Shown: positions 44,051 to 53,283 of the stretch, piece after piece
Numbering within the stretch: position 1 is the stretch's first letter
Layout of the letters: each line of letters opens with the position of its first letter
NCBI GenBank assembly: GCA_002013415.1
Contig: MAEX01000003.1
Location: 119,571 to 183,570, forward strand
DNA: 64,000 nucleotides
From: Mycobacterium sp. D16Q14
GTDB taxonomy: Bacteria > Actinomycetota > Actinomycetes > Mycobacteriales > Mycobacteriaceae
Reading direction: 5' to 3'
Translations under genes and position numbers: made by a program
Notes under the pieces: model-generated
What the model was told of the DNA's origin: nothing
Database searches by the model: none
Seen by the model: only the letters and a program-made list of their open reading frames with translations

Positions 44051-44585
44051 TGCAGTCCCTATCGAGCTCGACGGGGTCGAGGAGTTCTTCGCCACCGCGC
44101 CGTTCGTGACTCGTGTTCGGCGCACTTTCGACGCACCGCCCGAGGACGTATGGCGGGTGGTGTCGGGCGACCGCATGTGGTCATGGCTGCCCTCGGTATG
44201 GGGCTGCCGGTATCCGCAGGACATCACGCCGACCGCCGGCACCGTGCGGGATTTCCAGATGTACATCCATTCCTGGATGGTGTTCGCCCAGCACGAGCAG
44301 ATCATTCACTTCGATGCCCCCCGCGTCATGCGGTACACGGCGCTGGACGCCACTCTGCCGGTGTTCGGGTCGTGGTGCGAGGAGTACCGGGTCGTGCCGG
44401 AGGCCGATCCCGGCAAGGCCACCGTGGACTGGACGCTGGCCTGCGCGCCGCGATACCTGACGAACATCCCGGGATCGCAGTATGTGATCCGCCCGGTCGC
44501 CGCCATCCTCAAGCCCGTCTTTTGGTTCGGCCTGGGTGGCCTCGCGCGCGAGCTGCCGGTGCGCGGTCCGCAGCGCACCGGCTGA
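44040..44585 (+). CDS. SRPBCC-family protein, partner of the monooxygenase
   Basis: A 181-residue protein of the START/polyketide-cyclase-like fold, which binds hydrophobic ligands. Evidence: an N-terminal beta strand RRTFDAPPEDVWRVV, the WSWLPSVWGCRYP loop and the C-terminal helix with LKPVFWFGLGG. ATG 44040 lies inside the end of the monooxygenase gene, so expression is coupled. The broken copy at 20593-21128 occupies the same position behind another monooxygenase. A lipid- or product-carrying role is inference. Confidence 0.78.
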   Translation: MRFDAVPIELDGVEEFFATAPFVTRVRRTFDAPPEDVWRVVSGDRMWSWLPSVWGCRYPQDITPTAGTVRDFQMYIHSWMVFAQHEQIIHFDAPRVMRYTALDATLPVFGSWCEEYRVVPEADPGKATVDWTLACAPRYLTNIPGSQYVIRPVAAILKPVFWFGLGGLARELPVRGPQRTG

Positions 44586-44599
44586 CCCCCGGCCGGGGG
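44586..44599 (+). terminator. GC palindrome after the SRPBCC gene
   Basis: CCCCCGGCCGGGGG is a perfect 14-bp palindrome directly after the SRPBCC stop codon and before the Mca-like gene. It has no following T run, which is common for mycobacterial terminators, so termination is plausible but unproven. Confidence 0.35.
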
Positions 44600-44630
44600 C
44601 CCCGCGTTCGCGTTGTGTTCCACTGAAAAC

Positions 44631-45500
44631 ATGCGGTTGATGGCGGTGCATGCCCACCCCGACGACGAGTCGAGTCGCGGTGCGGCGACCCTGGCCAAGT
44701 ACGCGGCCGAGGGGCATGAGGTTCTTGTCGTCACGGCCACCGGCGGCGAGCGTGGTGACATCCTCAACCCGGTGATGAATCTGCCGGGCACTCACGAAAA
44801 TCTGACGGATGTGCGTCGTGAGGAAATGGCACTCGCAGCGAAAACTCTTGGGGTTGAACATCACTGGCTGGGTTTTATGGACTCCGGTCTGCAGCTCGAC
44901 CCCAGTCTGTTGCCCGAGGACGGGTTCGCCCGTGTGCCGCCCGCCGAATCCCTGGCTCGCCTCGTCGAGGTGATCAGGCATTTCCGGCCGCACGTGATGA
45001 TCACCTACAACGAATGCGGCGGCTACCCACACCCCGATCACCTTCGCTGCCACCAGCTGGCGGTCGCCGCGTACGAGGCGTGTGAAGAGGTGGGCAAGCT
45101 CTATTACTTCCACGAAATTGTCAGGGTGACAACGGGAATGGTGAAGTTCGCCGGAATGGTGGAGCGGATCATCGGCCGTATCCCACGCAGGAGAACTAGC
45201 GCAGGCCCAGCAGATCCCCGAGCGGGCGATATCGCGGTCCCCGGTTGGGTGCGGCGGGTGAGCCTGCTGACCCGGCGGCTGCGAGGGCGTCGGGTGACCA
45301 CCGAAGTCTCCTGCGCCGACTACTTCTCTGTACGTGACAGGGCCTTGCGGGCGCACGCATCGCAAGTCGATCCCAACGGGCCGTTCTTCCTGGTGCCGTG
45401 GACCTGGCGACAGCAGCTATGGCCGACGGAGAAGTTCGAACTCGCGCACACCCGCGTGGCAACCACCGCGCCAGAGACCGACCTCTTCGCGGGTCTCTAA
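44631..45500 (+). CDS. Mycothiol S-conjugate amidase-like protein (Mca/PIG-L family)
   Basis: A 289-residue zinc hydrolase matching Mca (Rv1082) in length and motifs: [12 protein letters not shown] at the start, [27 protein letters not shown] near residue 130 and [20 protein letters not shown] near the end. The AHPDDE and HPDH residues give the zinc site. Mca cleaves mycothiol conjugates to detoxify electrophiles. The usual mca gene lies elsewhere in mycobacteria, so this is probably a paralogue and might act on thiol adducts of compounds handled by the neighbouring oxygenases (inference). Confidence 0.88.
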   Translation: MRLMAVHAHPDDESSRGAATLAKYAAEGHEVLVVTATGGERGDILNPVMNLPGTHENLTDVRREEMALAAKTLGVEHHWLGFMDSGLQLDPSLLPEDGFARVPPAESLARLVEVIRHFRPHVMITYNECGGYPHPDHLRCHQLAVAAYEACEEVGKLYYFHEIVRVTTGMVKFAGMVERIIGRIPRRRTSAGPADPRAGDIAVPGWVRRVSLLTRRLRGRRVTTEVSCADYFSVRDRALRAHASQVDPNGPFFLVPWTWRQQLWPTEKFELAHTRVATTAPETDLFAGL

Positions 45501-45503
45501 CCG

Positions 45504-46319
45504 CTAGTGGGGTGCCGCTGCCACCGTCGCCGGATGCACCGCGATCAGTCCCAGCCCCCGGCGACGCTTGCACATCGCGGCCAGCTCCGAGTAGGCCTTC
45601 TCGCCCAGTAGCTCCGTCAGCTCGGGGCCGTACGACTGCCAGACCTGCTTCTTGCCGACATGCGCGGCCGGGTCTCCCGTGCAGTACCAATGCAGGTCGG
45701 CGCCGCCCTCGCCCCAGCCGCGACGGTCGTACTCGGTAATCGTCGTCTTGAGGATCTGCGAACCGTCCGGCCGGTCCACCCAGGCCTGCGTCCGCCGAAT
45801 CGGCAGCTGCCAGCACACCTCGGGCTTCATCGTCAGCGGCTCGACACCCAGCTTGATGGCCTTGGAATGCAGGGCGCAGCCGATGCCGCCCGCGAAGCCG
45901 GGACGGTTCAGAAAGATGCACGCACCCTTGTACTTGCGTGTGCGCCACTGCTTTTCCCCGTCGAGCTCGTCCTTCTCCAGGTAGCCCTTACGGCCCAGCC
46001 CCTTCTCCCGGAATTGCCAGTCCTCATCGGTGAGCTGTTTCGCCGAGTCGTCGAGCTTCGCCCGATCGTCGGCATCGGACAGAAACGCCCCGTGTGAGCA
46101 GCAACCATCGTCGGGCCGTCCGGCAACCGTGCCCTGGCAGGCCGGAGTGCCGAACACGCAGGTCCAATGTGATAGCAGCCAGGTCATGTCGGCCTTGATC
46201 AAATGCTCAGGATTCTCCGGGTCGTAGAACTCCACCCACTCGCGGGCGAAGTCCAGCTCCACCTCCTGGCCGTCGAGGGAGGCGTCACGTCCAAAGGGCT
46301 GTTTTGGCAGCGTCGTCAC
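45504..46319 (-). CDS. Cys-rich conserved protein, Rv0495c homologue
   Basis: A 271-residue protein matching M. tuberculosis Rv0495c. It has clustered cysteines ([36 protein letters not shown]), suggesting bound zinc or an iron-sulfur centre. GTG 46319 is chosen because the conserved sequence begins there (TTLPKQPFG); the frame extends a further 230 codons antisense to ppx1, which I reject. It is divergent from ppx1 with 34 bases between starts. Function is unknown. Confidence 0.85.
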   Translation of the reverse strand: MTTLPKQPFGRDASLDGQEVELDFAREWVEFYDPENPEHLIKADMTWLLSHWTCVFGTPACQGTVAGRPDDGCCSHGAFLSDADDRAKLDDSAKQLTDEDWQFREKGLGRKGYLEKDELDGEKQWRTRKYKGACIFLNRPGFAGGIGCALHSKAIKLGVEPLTMKPEVCWQLPIRRTQAWVDRPDGSQILKTTITEYDRRGWGEGGADLHWYCTGDPAAHVGKKQVWQSYGPELTELLGEKAYSELAAMCKRRRGLGLIAVHPATVAAAPH

Positions 46320-46353
46320 AGATGTAAACGGTAGACCCACTAACGTGTGCTGC

Positions 46354-47301
46354 GTGCGATTAGGCGTGCTGGATGTCGGCAGCAACACGGTGCACCTGTT
46401 GGTGGTCGATGCCCGACGGGGTGGACACCCCACACCCATGAGTTCCACCAAGGCGGCACTGCGTCTGGCGGAGGCCATCGATGAGTCCGGCAAGCTCACC
46501 CGCAAGGGCTCCGACAGCCTGGTGCACACCATCCAGGAGTTCTCCAAGATTGCCCGCAGCTCCGGCTGCGCGGAGATCATGGCGTTCGCCACCTCGGCGG
46601 TTCGGGATGCCACCAACTCTGATGAGGTGCTGACACGCGTCAAGAAGGAAACCGGCGTGGATCTCGCGGTTCTTTCCGGCGTCAACGAGTCACGACTGAC
46701 CTTCCTGGCGGTTCGGCGTTGGTACGGCTGGAGCGCTGGACGCATCATCAACCTCGACATCGGCGGCGGCTCGCTGGAGCTGTCCTGCGGTGTCGATGAA
46801 GAACCCGACATCGCGTTGTCCCTGCCCCTGGGCGCGGGGCGATTGGCCCGGGAGTGGTTGGCCGAAGATCCGCCGGGACGTCGCCGCGTCGCTATGCTGC
46901 GTGACTGGCTGGAATCGGAACTGGTGGACGCTGCCAAGCAGGTGGCGGCGGCGGGAGTGCCCGACCTGGCCGTAGCGTCCTCGAAAACATTCCGGTCGCT
47001 TGCGCGACTCACCGGTGCGGCGCCTTCCGGCGCAGGACCACGAGTTAAGAGGACACTTACGGCAAGCGGACTGCGTCAGTTGATCGCGTTTATTTCGCGA
47101 ATGACGACCGCAGACCGTGCGGAGTTGGAGGGAGTCAGTGTCGATAGGGCGCCTCAGATCGTCGCCGGAGCACTCATTGCGGAGGCAAGCATGCGTGCTC
47201 TGTCGTTAGAGGCGGTCGACATCTGTCCGTGGGCGCTGCGCGAAGGGCTAATTCTGCGCAAGCTGGATAGCGAAGCCGATGGCACCGCACTCGTTGACTG
47301 A
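46354..47301 (+). CDS. ppx1: Exopolyphosphatase, Ppx/GppA family (PPX1, Rv0496 type)
   Basis: A 315-residue protein closely matching Rv0496. Motifs of the Ppx/GppA actin-like ATPase fold include [16 protein letters not shown] at the N-terminus, [13 protein letters not shown] and [14 protein letters not shown] near residue 140. It removes phosphate from short-chain polyphosphate. GTG 46354 matches the start of the known protein; GTG 46345 is an alternative. Its nearness to the phosphate regulators senX3-regX3 in M. tuberculosis is stretched here by the 33-kb insertion. Confidence 0.95.
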   Translation: MRLGVLDVGSNTVHLLVVDARRGGHPTPMSSTKAALRLAEAIDESGKLTRKGSDSLVHTIQEFSKIARSSGCAEIMAFATSAVRDATNSDEVLTRVKKETGVDLAVLSGVNESRLTFLAVRRWYGWSAGRIINLDIGGGSLELSCGVDEEPDIALSLPLGAGRLAREWLAEDPPGRRRVAMLRDWLESELVDAAKQVAAAGVPDLAVASSKTFRSLARLTGAAPSGAGPRVKRTLTASGLRQLIAFISRMTTADRAELEGVSVDRAPQIVAGALIAEASMRALSLEAVDICPWALREGLILRKLDSEADGTALVD

Positions 47302-47367
47302 ACCCGTCCGACACGGCCTCGGAGCCGCGACGCCGGCGACCTTAAGCCTCGGACGGTAGGAGAGGAC

Positions 47368-48573
47368 ATGACCGACTCAGACGACACGCAGCGGCCGGTA
47401 TCGGTTGCCGAGCTGCTGGCACGCAATGGTGCCGCCGACGGCAAGATCAGCGGCCACCGCCGCAGGATGCGCGGTAACGCCGACGCGATCCCGGTGGCCG
47501 AGCTGACCGGCGAGATCCCCGTCATCCGTGACAAGAAGGGCGGACGGGCGCGCCCCAACCCGGCGCCCACCCCCACGTCGGAAAGGTTGACGGCGCCCGA
47601 GACAGGAGCGCGCTCCTACCTGCGTTCCAACGAAGATGCGCTGTTCGGCGGCGACAGCATGGCCGACGAGGCCGCGCGTCGCGGTCCCAGCACGTCGTCG
47701 ACGCCGGCTCAGCCTTCCTCGATGGCGTCACCGCTTCGCAGTATCTTCCCGCCAACCCCCACACCCGTCGCCCGGCCCGGGGAACCGCGCAAGTCGATCG
47801 ATTTCAACGACGCGACCGGTGTCATCTCCCCGATCACCAAGGAGCCGCCCGCCGCTGAGCCGACGCCCGCGCCGAAGCCTGCCGCGGTCGCTCCCGCTCC
47901 ACCGGCGGCACCGCCTGCTCCACCGGTTCCGGATGCACCGGTGTCTCGCCCGGAGCCCGTCGCAGGGGAACCCGAGCCAGAGCCGGTCGCCCAGCCGGAG
48001 ACTCGCGAAGACGAGCCAGTGGAGGCCCTGGAGGCCGTGCAGTCGTCGGGCCACGGAGACTACGTGGAGTACGAAGAAGACGACGAGTACGAGCAGTACG
48101 GCCACGCTCCCGGTGTCGCATGGACCTCCCACGATGCCGAGCAGGACGTTGAGGATGACGAGTTCGAGGGCGAGGAAAACGACTACCAGCTGGAGCACGA
48201 GCTTCAGGAGCTCATCGGCGTGCACGGGGGCCCGGCCGAACCCGAGGCCAGTCAGCTCGCCGATGTCGAGGCCGACACCGACAAGGCCGACCGCAGGGAG
48301 AAGATCAAGACCTACCTGCAGGGCAGCTGGATCGCTGCGCAATATCTGCTGGCCGCCGCCGCGGGTGCGGGCCTCTTCTTCGGCTTCCGGGAATTGTGGA
48401 GCTGGAATCAGGGCATCGCGTTGGTCCTGGGCGTGTTGTTCATCGCAATTCTGGTCGCCTCGCTGTGGGTTATTCGCAAGACAGTCGACCTGGCCAGCAT
48501 TCTGATCGCAATCGTGGTGGGAGCGCTGATCGCGTTCGGCCCGCTTGTGCTCATGCTGCAGTCGGTCGATTAG
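47368..48573 (+). CDS. Membrane protein with long acidic/Pro-rich cytoplasmic region, Rv0497 homologue
   Basis: A 401-residue protein. The N-terminus has a basic conserved patch (AELLARNGAADGKISG, then HRRRMRGN). Residues 130-310 are low-complexity, rich in Pro, Ala, Glu and Asp. The C-terminal 100 residues form about three membrane helices, the last being LASILIAIVVGALIAFGPLV. AGGAG precedes ATG 47368. It matches Rv0497 in position and design. Its role is unknown; the disordered cytoplasmic domain suggests a scaffold. Confidence 0.88.
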   Translation: MTDSDDTQRPVSVAELLARNGAADGKISGHRRRMRGNADAIPVAELTGEIPVIRDKKGGRARPNPAPTPTSERLTAPETGARSYLRSNEDALFGGDSMADEAARRGPSTSSTPAQPSSMASPLRSIFPPTPTPVARPGEPRKSIDFNDATGVISPITKEPPAAEPTPAPKPAAVAPAPPAAPPAPPVPDAPVSRPEPVAGEPEPEPVAQPETREDEPVEALEAVQSSGHGDYVEYEEDDEYEQYGHAPGVAWTSHDAEQDVEDDEFEGEENDYQLEHELQELIGVHGGPAEPEASQLADVEADTDKADRREKIKTYLQGSWIAAQYLLAAAAGAGLFFGFRELWSWNQGIALVLGVLFIAILVASLWVIRKTVDLASILIAIVVGALIAFGPLVLMLQSVD

Positions 48574-48589
48574 GTAGCGTTATCCAACC

Positions 48590-49435
48590 GTGCGCCCTGC
48601 GATCAAGGTTGGTCTGTCCACGGCCTCGGTGTATCCACTCAAAACCGAAGCGGCTTTCGAGTATGCGGCCCGACTCGGGTACGACGGTGTCGAGCTCATG
48701 GTGTGGGCCGAGGCGGTGAGTCAGGACGTCGGCGCCGTCGCGAAGCTCTCCCGCAAGTACGACATGCCGGTGTTGTCCGTGCATGCCCCGTGCCTACTGG
48801 TGTCGCAGCGCGTCTGGGGTGCCAACCCGATCCCGAAGCTGGAACGCAGCGTCCGGGCGGCCGAAAAATTGGGTGCGCAGACCGTTGTCGTGCACCCACC
48901 CTTTCGGTGGCAGCGCCGGTACGCCGAGGGGTTCGCCGAACAGGTTGCCTCGCTGGAGGATTCGAGTGACGTCCACGTTGCGGTGGAGAACATGTTTCCA
49001 CTGCGCGCCGACCGCCTGTTCGGCGCCGGGCAGTCATCGGTGGAACGCATGAAGCGCCGCGGCGGCAGGCCCGGAATCGGAGTCTCCGCCTTCGCGCCGT
49101 CGTTCGATCCCACCGACGCCAACCATGCGCACTACACCCTCGATCTATCGCATACCGCCACCGCCGGGACCGACGCGGTGGAGATGATGCGCCGGATGGG
49201 ATCGGGGCTGACGCACCTGCATCTCACCGACGGCACGGGTGCATCCGTCGATGAACATTTGGTGCCGGGCAAGGGGACTCAGCCCGTCGCGCAGGTATGC
49301 CGGGAGCTGGCGACCGGCGACTTCACCGGACAGGTGGTGCTGGAGGTGCACACCTCGACGGCGCGCACCGAAGACCAGCGCGAGACGATTCTGAGGGAGT
49401 CGCTGGAGTTCGCCAGAACCCATCTGGTGCGATAG
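48590..49435 (+). CDS. Sugar phosphate isomerase/epimerase-like TIM barrel protein, Rv0498 homologue
   Basis: A 281-residue protein of the xylose-isomerase-like/AP-endonuclease-2 TIM-barrel family: KVGLSTASVYP at the start, GYDGVELMVW, VHPPFRWQ, AVENMFP, HYTLDLSHTATAG and VLEVHTS carry the metal-binding Glu, His and Asp positions of the family. GTG 48590. It is the Rv0498 homologue in conserved order; its substrate is not known. Confidence 0.85.
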   Translation: MRPAIKVGLSTASVYPLKTEAAFEYAARLGYDGVELMVWAEAVSQDVGAVAKLSRKYDMPVLSVHAPCLLVSQRVWGANPIPKLERSVRAAEKLGAQTVVVHPPFRWQRRYAEGFAEQVASLEDSSDVHVAVENMFPLRADRLFGAGQSSVERMKRRGGRPGIGVSAFAPSFDPTDANHAHYTLDLSHTATAGTDAVEMMRRMGSGLTHLHLTDGTGASVDEHLVPGKGTQPVAQVCRELATGDFTGQVVLEVHTSTARTEDQRETILRESLEFARTHLVR

Positions 49436-49440
49436 GTGGC

Positions 49441-50304
49441 GTGGTTAATGCTCCTTTCGCGCAAGCAATGTCTCTTACGCCTGCGGGCGATGGGCTGTTT
49501 GACGCGCACTTAAACGACATCTGGACCATCGGACCCAAGCTGCACGGCGGCGTCATGCTCGCGCTGCTCGCCGGGGCAGCGCGAGAGACGCTGGCTGAAG
49601 GTCTTCGCGCGAGCTGGGGGCACCTCCCGCTCGCTGGGGACTCATCCGCGGGGGAGAGTGAGCCCATTGCCGTCAGCGCGAGCTACCTGTTCGCCCCTTC
49701 TCCCGGTGACATGCAGGTGCGTACATCCGTCCGTAAGCGGGGCCGGCAGATCTCACTCGTGGATGCCGAGCTCGTCCAGGGTGGCCGCACCGCGGTGCAC
49801 GCCGTAGTCACGCTGGGCACGCCCGAGCTGCATGTGGGCCCCCTGCTGACGGCCCTGCCACCCGCGCTCACGCAGCTGCCCGCTGAGCCGCCGCCCGGGG
49901 TGGCCCCGATTGCCTCCGGCCATCCGATGGGGGACATCTTCCATCTGTTCGGCGGGATCGATGTGCGCCCCTCGTTGCGGTCGATGAGCGACCTGAGTGA
50001 GCGGGGTAAGCCCGAGATCGTGCTGTGGGCGCGCCCGCGCGATATGGCACCCGACGGGTTGTTCGCGTTGGTCTGCGGGGATATCTCGGTACCGGTGACC
50101 TTCCCGCTGGGGCGCTTCGGGTGGGCGCCCACCGTGCAGCTGACCACGTATCTTCGTACGCTGCCTTCGGACGGTTGGCTGCGAGTGTTGTGCAGTACCA
50201 ACCAGATCGGCCAACACTGGTTTGATTCCGAACACACGGTGATCGACTCCGAGGGTGCTCTGGTGGTGCAGTCTCGCCAGCTCGCCATGGTGCCGGTAAA
50301 CTGA
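49441..50304 (+). CDS. Thioesterase-like (double hotdog) protein, Rv0499 homologue
   Basis: A 287-residue protein from GTG 49441, five bases after the previous stop. The pattern PKLHGGVMLALLAGAARE near residue 40 and ASYLFAPSPGDMQVRTSVRK near residue 90, repeated in weaker form in the second half, fits the TesB-type acyl-CoA thioesterase fold with two hotdog repeats. It stands where Rv0499 lies in M. tuberculosis. Hydrolysis of an acyl-CoA is the likely role, substrate unknown. Confidence 0.78.
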   Translation: MVNAPFAQAMSLTPAGDGLFDAHLNDIWTIGPKLHGGVMLALLAGAARETLAEGLRASWGHLPLAGDSSAGESEPIAVSASYLFAPSPGDMQVRTSVRKRGRQISLVDAELVQGGRTAVHAVVTLGTPELHVGPLLTALPPALTQLPAEPPPGVAPIASGHPMGDIFHLFGGIDVRPSLRSMSDLSERGKPEIVLWARPRDMAPDGLFALVCGDISVPVTFPLGRFGWAPTVQLTTYLRTLPSDGWLRVLCSTNQIGQHWFDSEHTVIDSEGALVVQSRQLAMVPVN

Positions 50305-50333
50305 TCGGGCTACTCAACCGGAGGGTGCCGACC

Positions 50334-50789
50334 ATGGGTGACAAGCAGAAGACGCCTGACTGGGCCGCAGAGGGAGGCGCGTGGGTGCTCGAGAACGGGC
50401 ACCGCGCTTTGTTGAAGCTGACCGGCGGCCGCTGGCCGCACAAGCTCGGGTTCATGCCAACGCTGGAGTTGCACACCATCGGGCGTAAATCCGGTGAACG
50501 TCGGTCCTCCTTGTTGAGCTCGCCGATCTTCACGCCGGAGCGGATTGTCGTGATCGCTTCGCTTGGAGGGGCCTCGCATAACCCGGCCTGGTATCTGAAT
50601 CTCGTGGCCAATCCGAATGTCGAGATCACCGTGCGCGGTCAGACCAAGCCGTACACGGCGCGCACCGCCTCGGACGACGAGAAGGCCGAGCTCTGGCCGG
50701 AGATCACCCGAGGATTCGGCAATCCATACGCGGGATATCAGCGCAGCACCACCCGGGACATTCCCGTTGTCATCTGTGAACCGGCTTAA
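50334..50789 (+). CDS. Deazaflavin (F420)-dependent nitroreductase-family protein
   Basis: A 151-residue protein of the Ddn family (PF04075): LELHTIGRKSGERRSSLLSS binds the F420 phosphates, followed by IVVIASLGGASHNPAWYLNL and the C-terminal YAGYQRSTTRDIPVVIC. ATG 50334 follows CCGGAGG at 50318-50324. It is one of a tandem pair with the next gene, inserted between the Rv0499 homologue and proC. Confidence 0.88.
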   Translation: MGDKQKTPDWAAEGGAWVLENGHRALLKLTGGRWPHKLGFMPTLELHTIGRKSGERRSSLLSSPIFTPERIVVIASLGGASHNPAWYLNLVANPNVEITVRGQTKPYTARTASDDEKAELWPEITRGFGNPYAGYQRSTTRDIPVVICEPA

Positions 50790-50799
50790 GGAGATTTCT

Positions 50800-51243
50800 G
50801 TGAGCACACAACCTGATTGGGCAATCCGGATCGGCGCTTGGTTTCTGGAGAACGGACACCGGGCGGTACTTGCGCTCACCGGCGGCCGGTATCCCAAGAA
50901 GGTGCTGGGCATGCAGCCGGTGGAGCTGTACACCATCGGTAGCAAGACGGGGCAGCGCCGCGGCACCTTGTTGACCGCGCCGATCTACGAGCCCGACAAG
51001 GTGGTGCTGGTGGCCTCCTACGGTGGGGGCACCGAGAACCCGGCCTGGTACAAGAACCTCGTCAAGAACCCGGCCGTCGAGATCGCCGTGGACGACGTGA
51101 CGCGTCCCTTCACGGCGCACACCGCCTCTGCCGAGGAAAAGGCCGCGCTGTGGCCGGCGATCGTCAAGGTCAACCCCGGCTATGCGGGATACCAGAAGAA
51201 CACCGACCGGGAGATTCCGGTCATCATCTGCGTGCCTGCCTAA
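50800..51243 (+). CDS. Deazaflavin (F420)-dependent nitroreductase-family protein, tandem paralogue
   Basis: A 147-residue Ddn-family protein with VELYTIGSKTGQRRGTLLTA, VVLVASYGGGTENPAWYKNL and GYAGYQKNTDREIPVIIC, parallel to the preceding gene. TAAGGAG at 50787-50793 (overlapping the previous stop) serves GTG 50800. The two arose by duplication and are co-transcribed. Confidence 0.88.
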   Translation: MSTQPDWAIRIGAWFLENGHRAVLALTGGRYPKKVLGMQPVELYTIGSKTGQRRGTLLTAPIYEPDKVVLVASYGGGTENPAWYKNLVKNPAVEIAVDDVTRPFTAHTASAEEKAALWPAIVKVNPGYAGYQKNTDREIPVIICVPA

Positions 51244-51281
51244 CCGCTGCGGAGCCGCCCGCGAGAACGAATGATTGATGA

Positions 51282-51310
51282 GTTGGACACTTTTTCATAT
51301 TGTGTCCAAC
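51282..51310 (+). promoter_or_regulatory. Perfect 9-11-9 inverted repeat before the R2lox fragment
   Basis: GTTGGACAC at 51282-51290 is exactly mirrored by GTGTCCAAC at 51302-51310 around an AT-rich centre. ATG 51311 follows at once, so the site would cover the promoter of a leaderless transcript or the start of the fragment. TetR-type binding is likely in form; the cognate regulator is not in this window as far as I can tell. Confidence 0.55.
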
Positions 51311-51868
51311 ATGAAGGTTGCGACGGCGGATAAGTCGCACGCCGCCGACCTGACGACCCGCGTGATCCTCGATCCGTCGCCGGCTGCTCAGATTCGTGCC
51401 TCGGTGACCTACAACCACGTCGTCGAGGGGATGCTGGCGCTTACGGGATACTTTGCGTGGCACAAGATTTGTGTGGACCGCGGGATTCTCCCCGGCATGC
51501 GGGAACTGATCCGCCGGATCGGCGACGACGAGCGGCGCCACATGGCCTGGGGCACCTTTACCTGCCGACGGCATGTGGCCGCCGATGATGCCAACTGGCC
51601 GGTGTTCGAGGCCCGCATGAACGAGCTCATCCCGATCGCGTTGCGTCTCACCGAGGAAGGCTTCGGGCTGTACGGCGACGACACCCCGGTTGGGCTCATG
51701 CTGGACGAGTTCATGCGTTACTCCGCCGACAAGGGAATGCGCCGGTTCGGCACCATCAGCAGCGCGCGTGGGCGCCCGCTCGGTGAGATCGATCTCGACT
51801 ACTCGCCGCTGCAGCTGGAAGACACATTCGCGGCCGAGGATAGGCAGGCGCTCGCCGCCACGGCCTAG
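51311..51868 (+). pseudogene. N-terminally truncated R2-like ligand-binding oxidase (R2lox, Rv0233 type)
   Basis: A 185-codon frame (from ATG 51311; TTG 51275 and ATG 51278 are also in frame) that matches the last 170 or so residues of the roughly 314-residue R2lox. It keeps the cross-linking Tyr and ligand Glu in [16 protein letters not shown], the Glu-x2-His pair in [14 protein letters not shown] and the C-terminal [11 protein letters not shown]. It lacks the first half, with the first Glu ligand, the first Glu-x2-His and the Val partner of the Tyr-Val crosslink. A functional dimetal site cannot form as in the family, so this is a gene remnant or a repurposed fragment. Confidence 0.78.
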
Positions 51869-53109
51869 CGCACACTCCGCGCCGTCGCCGCCCACAGCCG
51901 GGGGAAGGCCACGTTATGCAGCGGGTTGGGCAGGATCAGATGGTTGTGTGCCAGCCCCACCGCAATGTGGCGCTTCGGGTCTGCCCATCCGGTGGAACCG
52001 CCCGCGCCCATATGTCCGAAACCGCCCACCAAACCCGGTGCGGGGATGCAGTGATAGCCCAGCTCCCAAAGATCGCGGGTCAGGAGAAGGCTGGGTCTGC
52101 CTCCTCGGCCGTGAGCGAGTTCGGCGGTCTTCTCGGCCGACAACAGCTGCCGGCCGTCCACGCTTCCCCGATTACTCAGCGCGCCGTAGAGCTTGGCCAG
52201 CGCCGGGGCGGTGCAGAGGGCGTTGCCCGCACCCATCTGGGTGTCGTAGAGCGGTGCGCTGGCGTGTCCGTCGTCGGCGACGATGCGCTCGGCTCCTGGC
52301 AGGTGGATCGCTCCGGTGGCGCCGCGCGCACCCGGAATGAAGTCGACGACGCGTGCCCCGATGGACAGCCCGCGCGAAAGAAAGGGCATCGTCACGGCCT
52401 TGTCGAGTTGCGCGTAGATACCTGCGGGGACTGTCGGCGAATCGGCGGGCGGGCGGCCCAGGTGAATGCCGTCGACCCCGAGGATGTCCGCGATCTCGGT
52501 GCGATACAGCGTGCGCATGTCGTTGCCGGTGATCGCGCGCGCGAGCCCGGCCAGTAGCCAGCCGTAGCTCATCGCGTGATAGGCGGCCTTGCCGTAGTAG
52601 CGCCCGACGGGTGTGGCGGCGAGCCGCTGCTCCATGAGTTCGTGGTCGAGAAGTTCCTCGGGCGTGGAGGCGATCGCGGCCAGTGCCGCCAGACCGGACT
52701 TGTGTGCCAGGACATCGCGCACGGTGACGGCTTCCTTGCCGTTGACGGCGAACTCCGGCCAGTAGCGGGCGACGGGAGCGTCGTAGCTCAGTAGTCCGCG
52801 GTCGGCCAGGCGATGGATCACCGTGGCGGTCACGCCCTTGGATGCCGAATAGACGATCGGGGCGGTGTCGTGGGTCCATGGCACGCCGGGCCGTGCTTCA
52901 CCTGCCCAGATATCGAGAACCGATTCGCCGTCGACGTAGATGCAGAGCGCGCCGCCACCGGGGTGGCCGACATAGATCGACGCGAACTTCCGGACCACCC
53001 GGTCGAACTGGGGCTGTGTCCACCCATGGACCCCGTCAGGCAGGCCGGTGCCGACGGATTCAGGTGCGGAAACTGGGTCCGTCTCCACGCGACGCTGCGG
53101 TTGTGACAT
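51865..53109 (-). CDS. Serine hydrolase of the beta-lactamase/esterase family
   Basis: A 414-residue class C beta-lactamase-fold protein (PF00144). The catalytic SxxK is SASK in [21 protein letters not shown] near residue 88; [17 protein letters not shown] sequence ([13 protein letters not shown]) and [14 protein letters not shown] near residue 375 are typical of mycobacterial LipE/LipL-type esterases. There is no signal peptide, so it is probably cytoplasmic. It converges with the R2lox fragment, overlapping its stop by 4 bases. Confidence 0.88.
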   Translation of the reverse strand: MSQPQRRVETDPVSAPESVGTGLPDGVHGWTQPQFDRVVRKFASIYVGHPGGGALCIYVDGESVLDIWAGEARPGVPWTHDTAPIVYSASKGVTATVIHRLADRGLLSYDAPVARYWPEFAVNGKEAVTVRDVLAHKSGLAALAAIASTPEELLDHELMEQRLAATPVGRYYGKAAYHAMSYGWLLAGLARAITGNDMRTLYRTEIADILGVDGIHLGRPPADSPTVPAGIYAQLDKAVTMPFLSRGLSIGARVVDFIPGARGATGAIHLPGAERIVADDGHASAPLYDTQMGAGNALCTAPALAKLYGALSNRGSVDGRQLLSAEKTAELAHGRGGRPSLLLTRDLWELGYHCIPAPGLVGGFGHMGAGGSTGWADPKRHIAVGLAHNHLILPNPLHNVAFPRLWAATARSVR

Positions 53110-53283
53110 ATGTAACTTGTAGTCCGGATACCCCGTTGTGCGCCACTACTTGGCGCGAGGTCTGCGAATAGTCACAAACCGAGGCGAATGTGCATATCTG
53201 CGTGCACATAGCGCGCGGGCCGTCCAACACCCGGCCAGAAAGCCGTTTCCGGGCGCGCTGGCTGGTCTGCCATGCTGGTCGCC

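Noticed and set aside
46320..47012. N-terminal extension of the Rv0495c homologue
   Set aside because: The extension is antisense to ppx1, and the conserved protein starts at GTG 46319.
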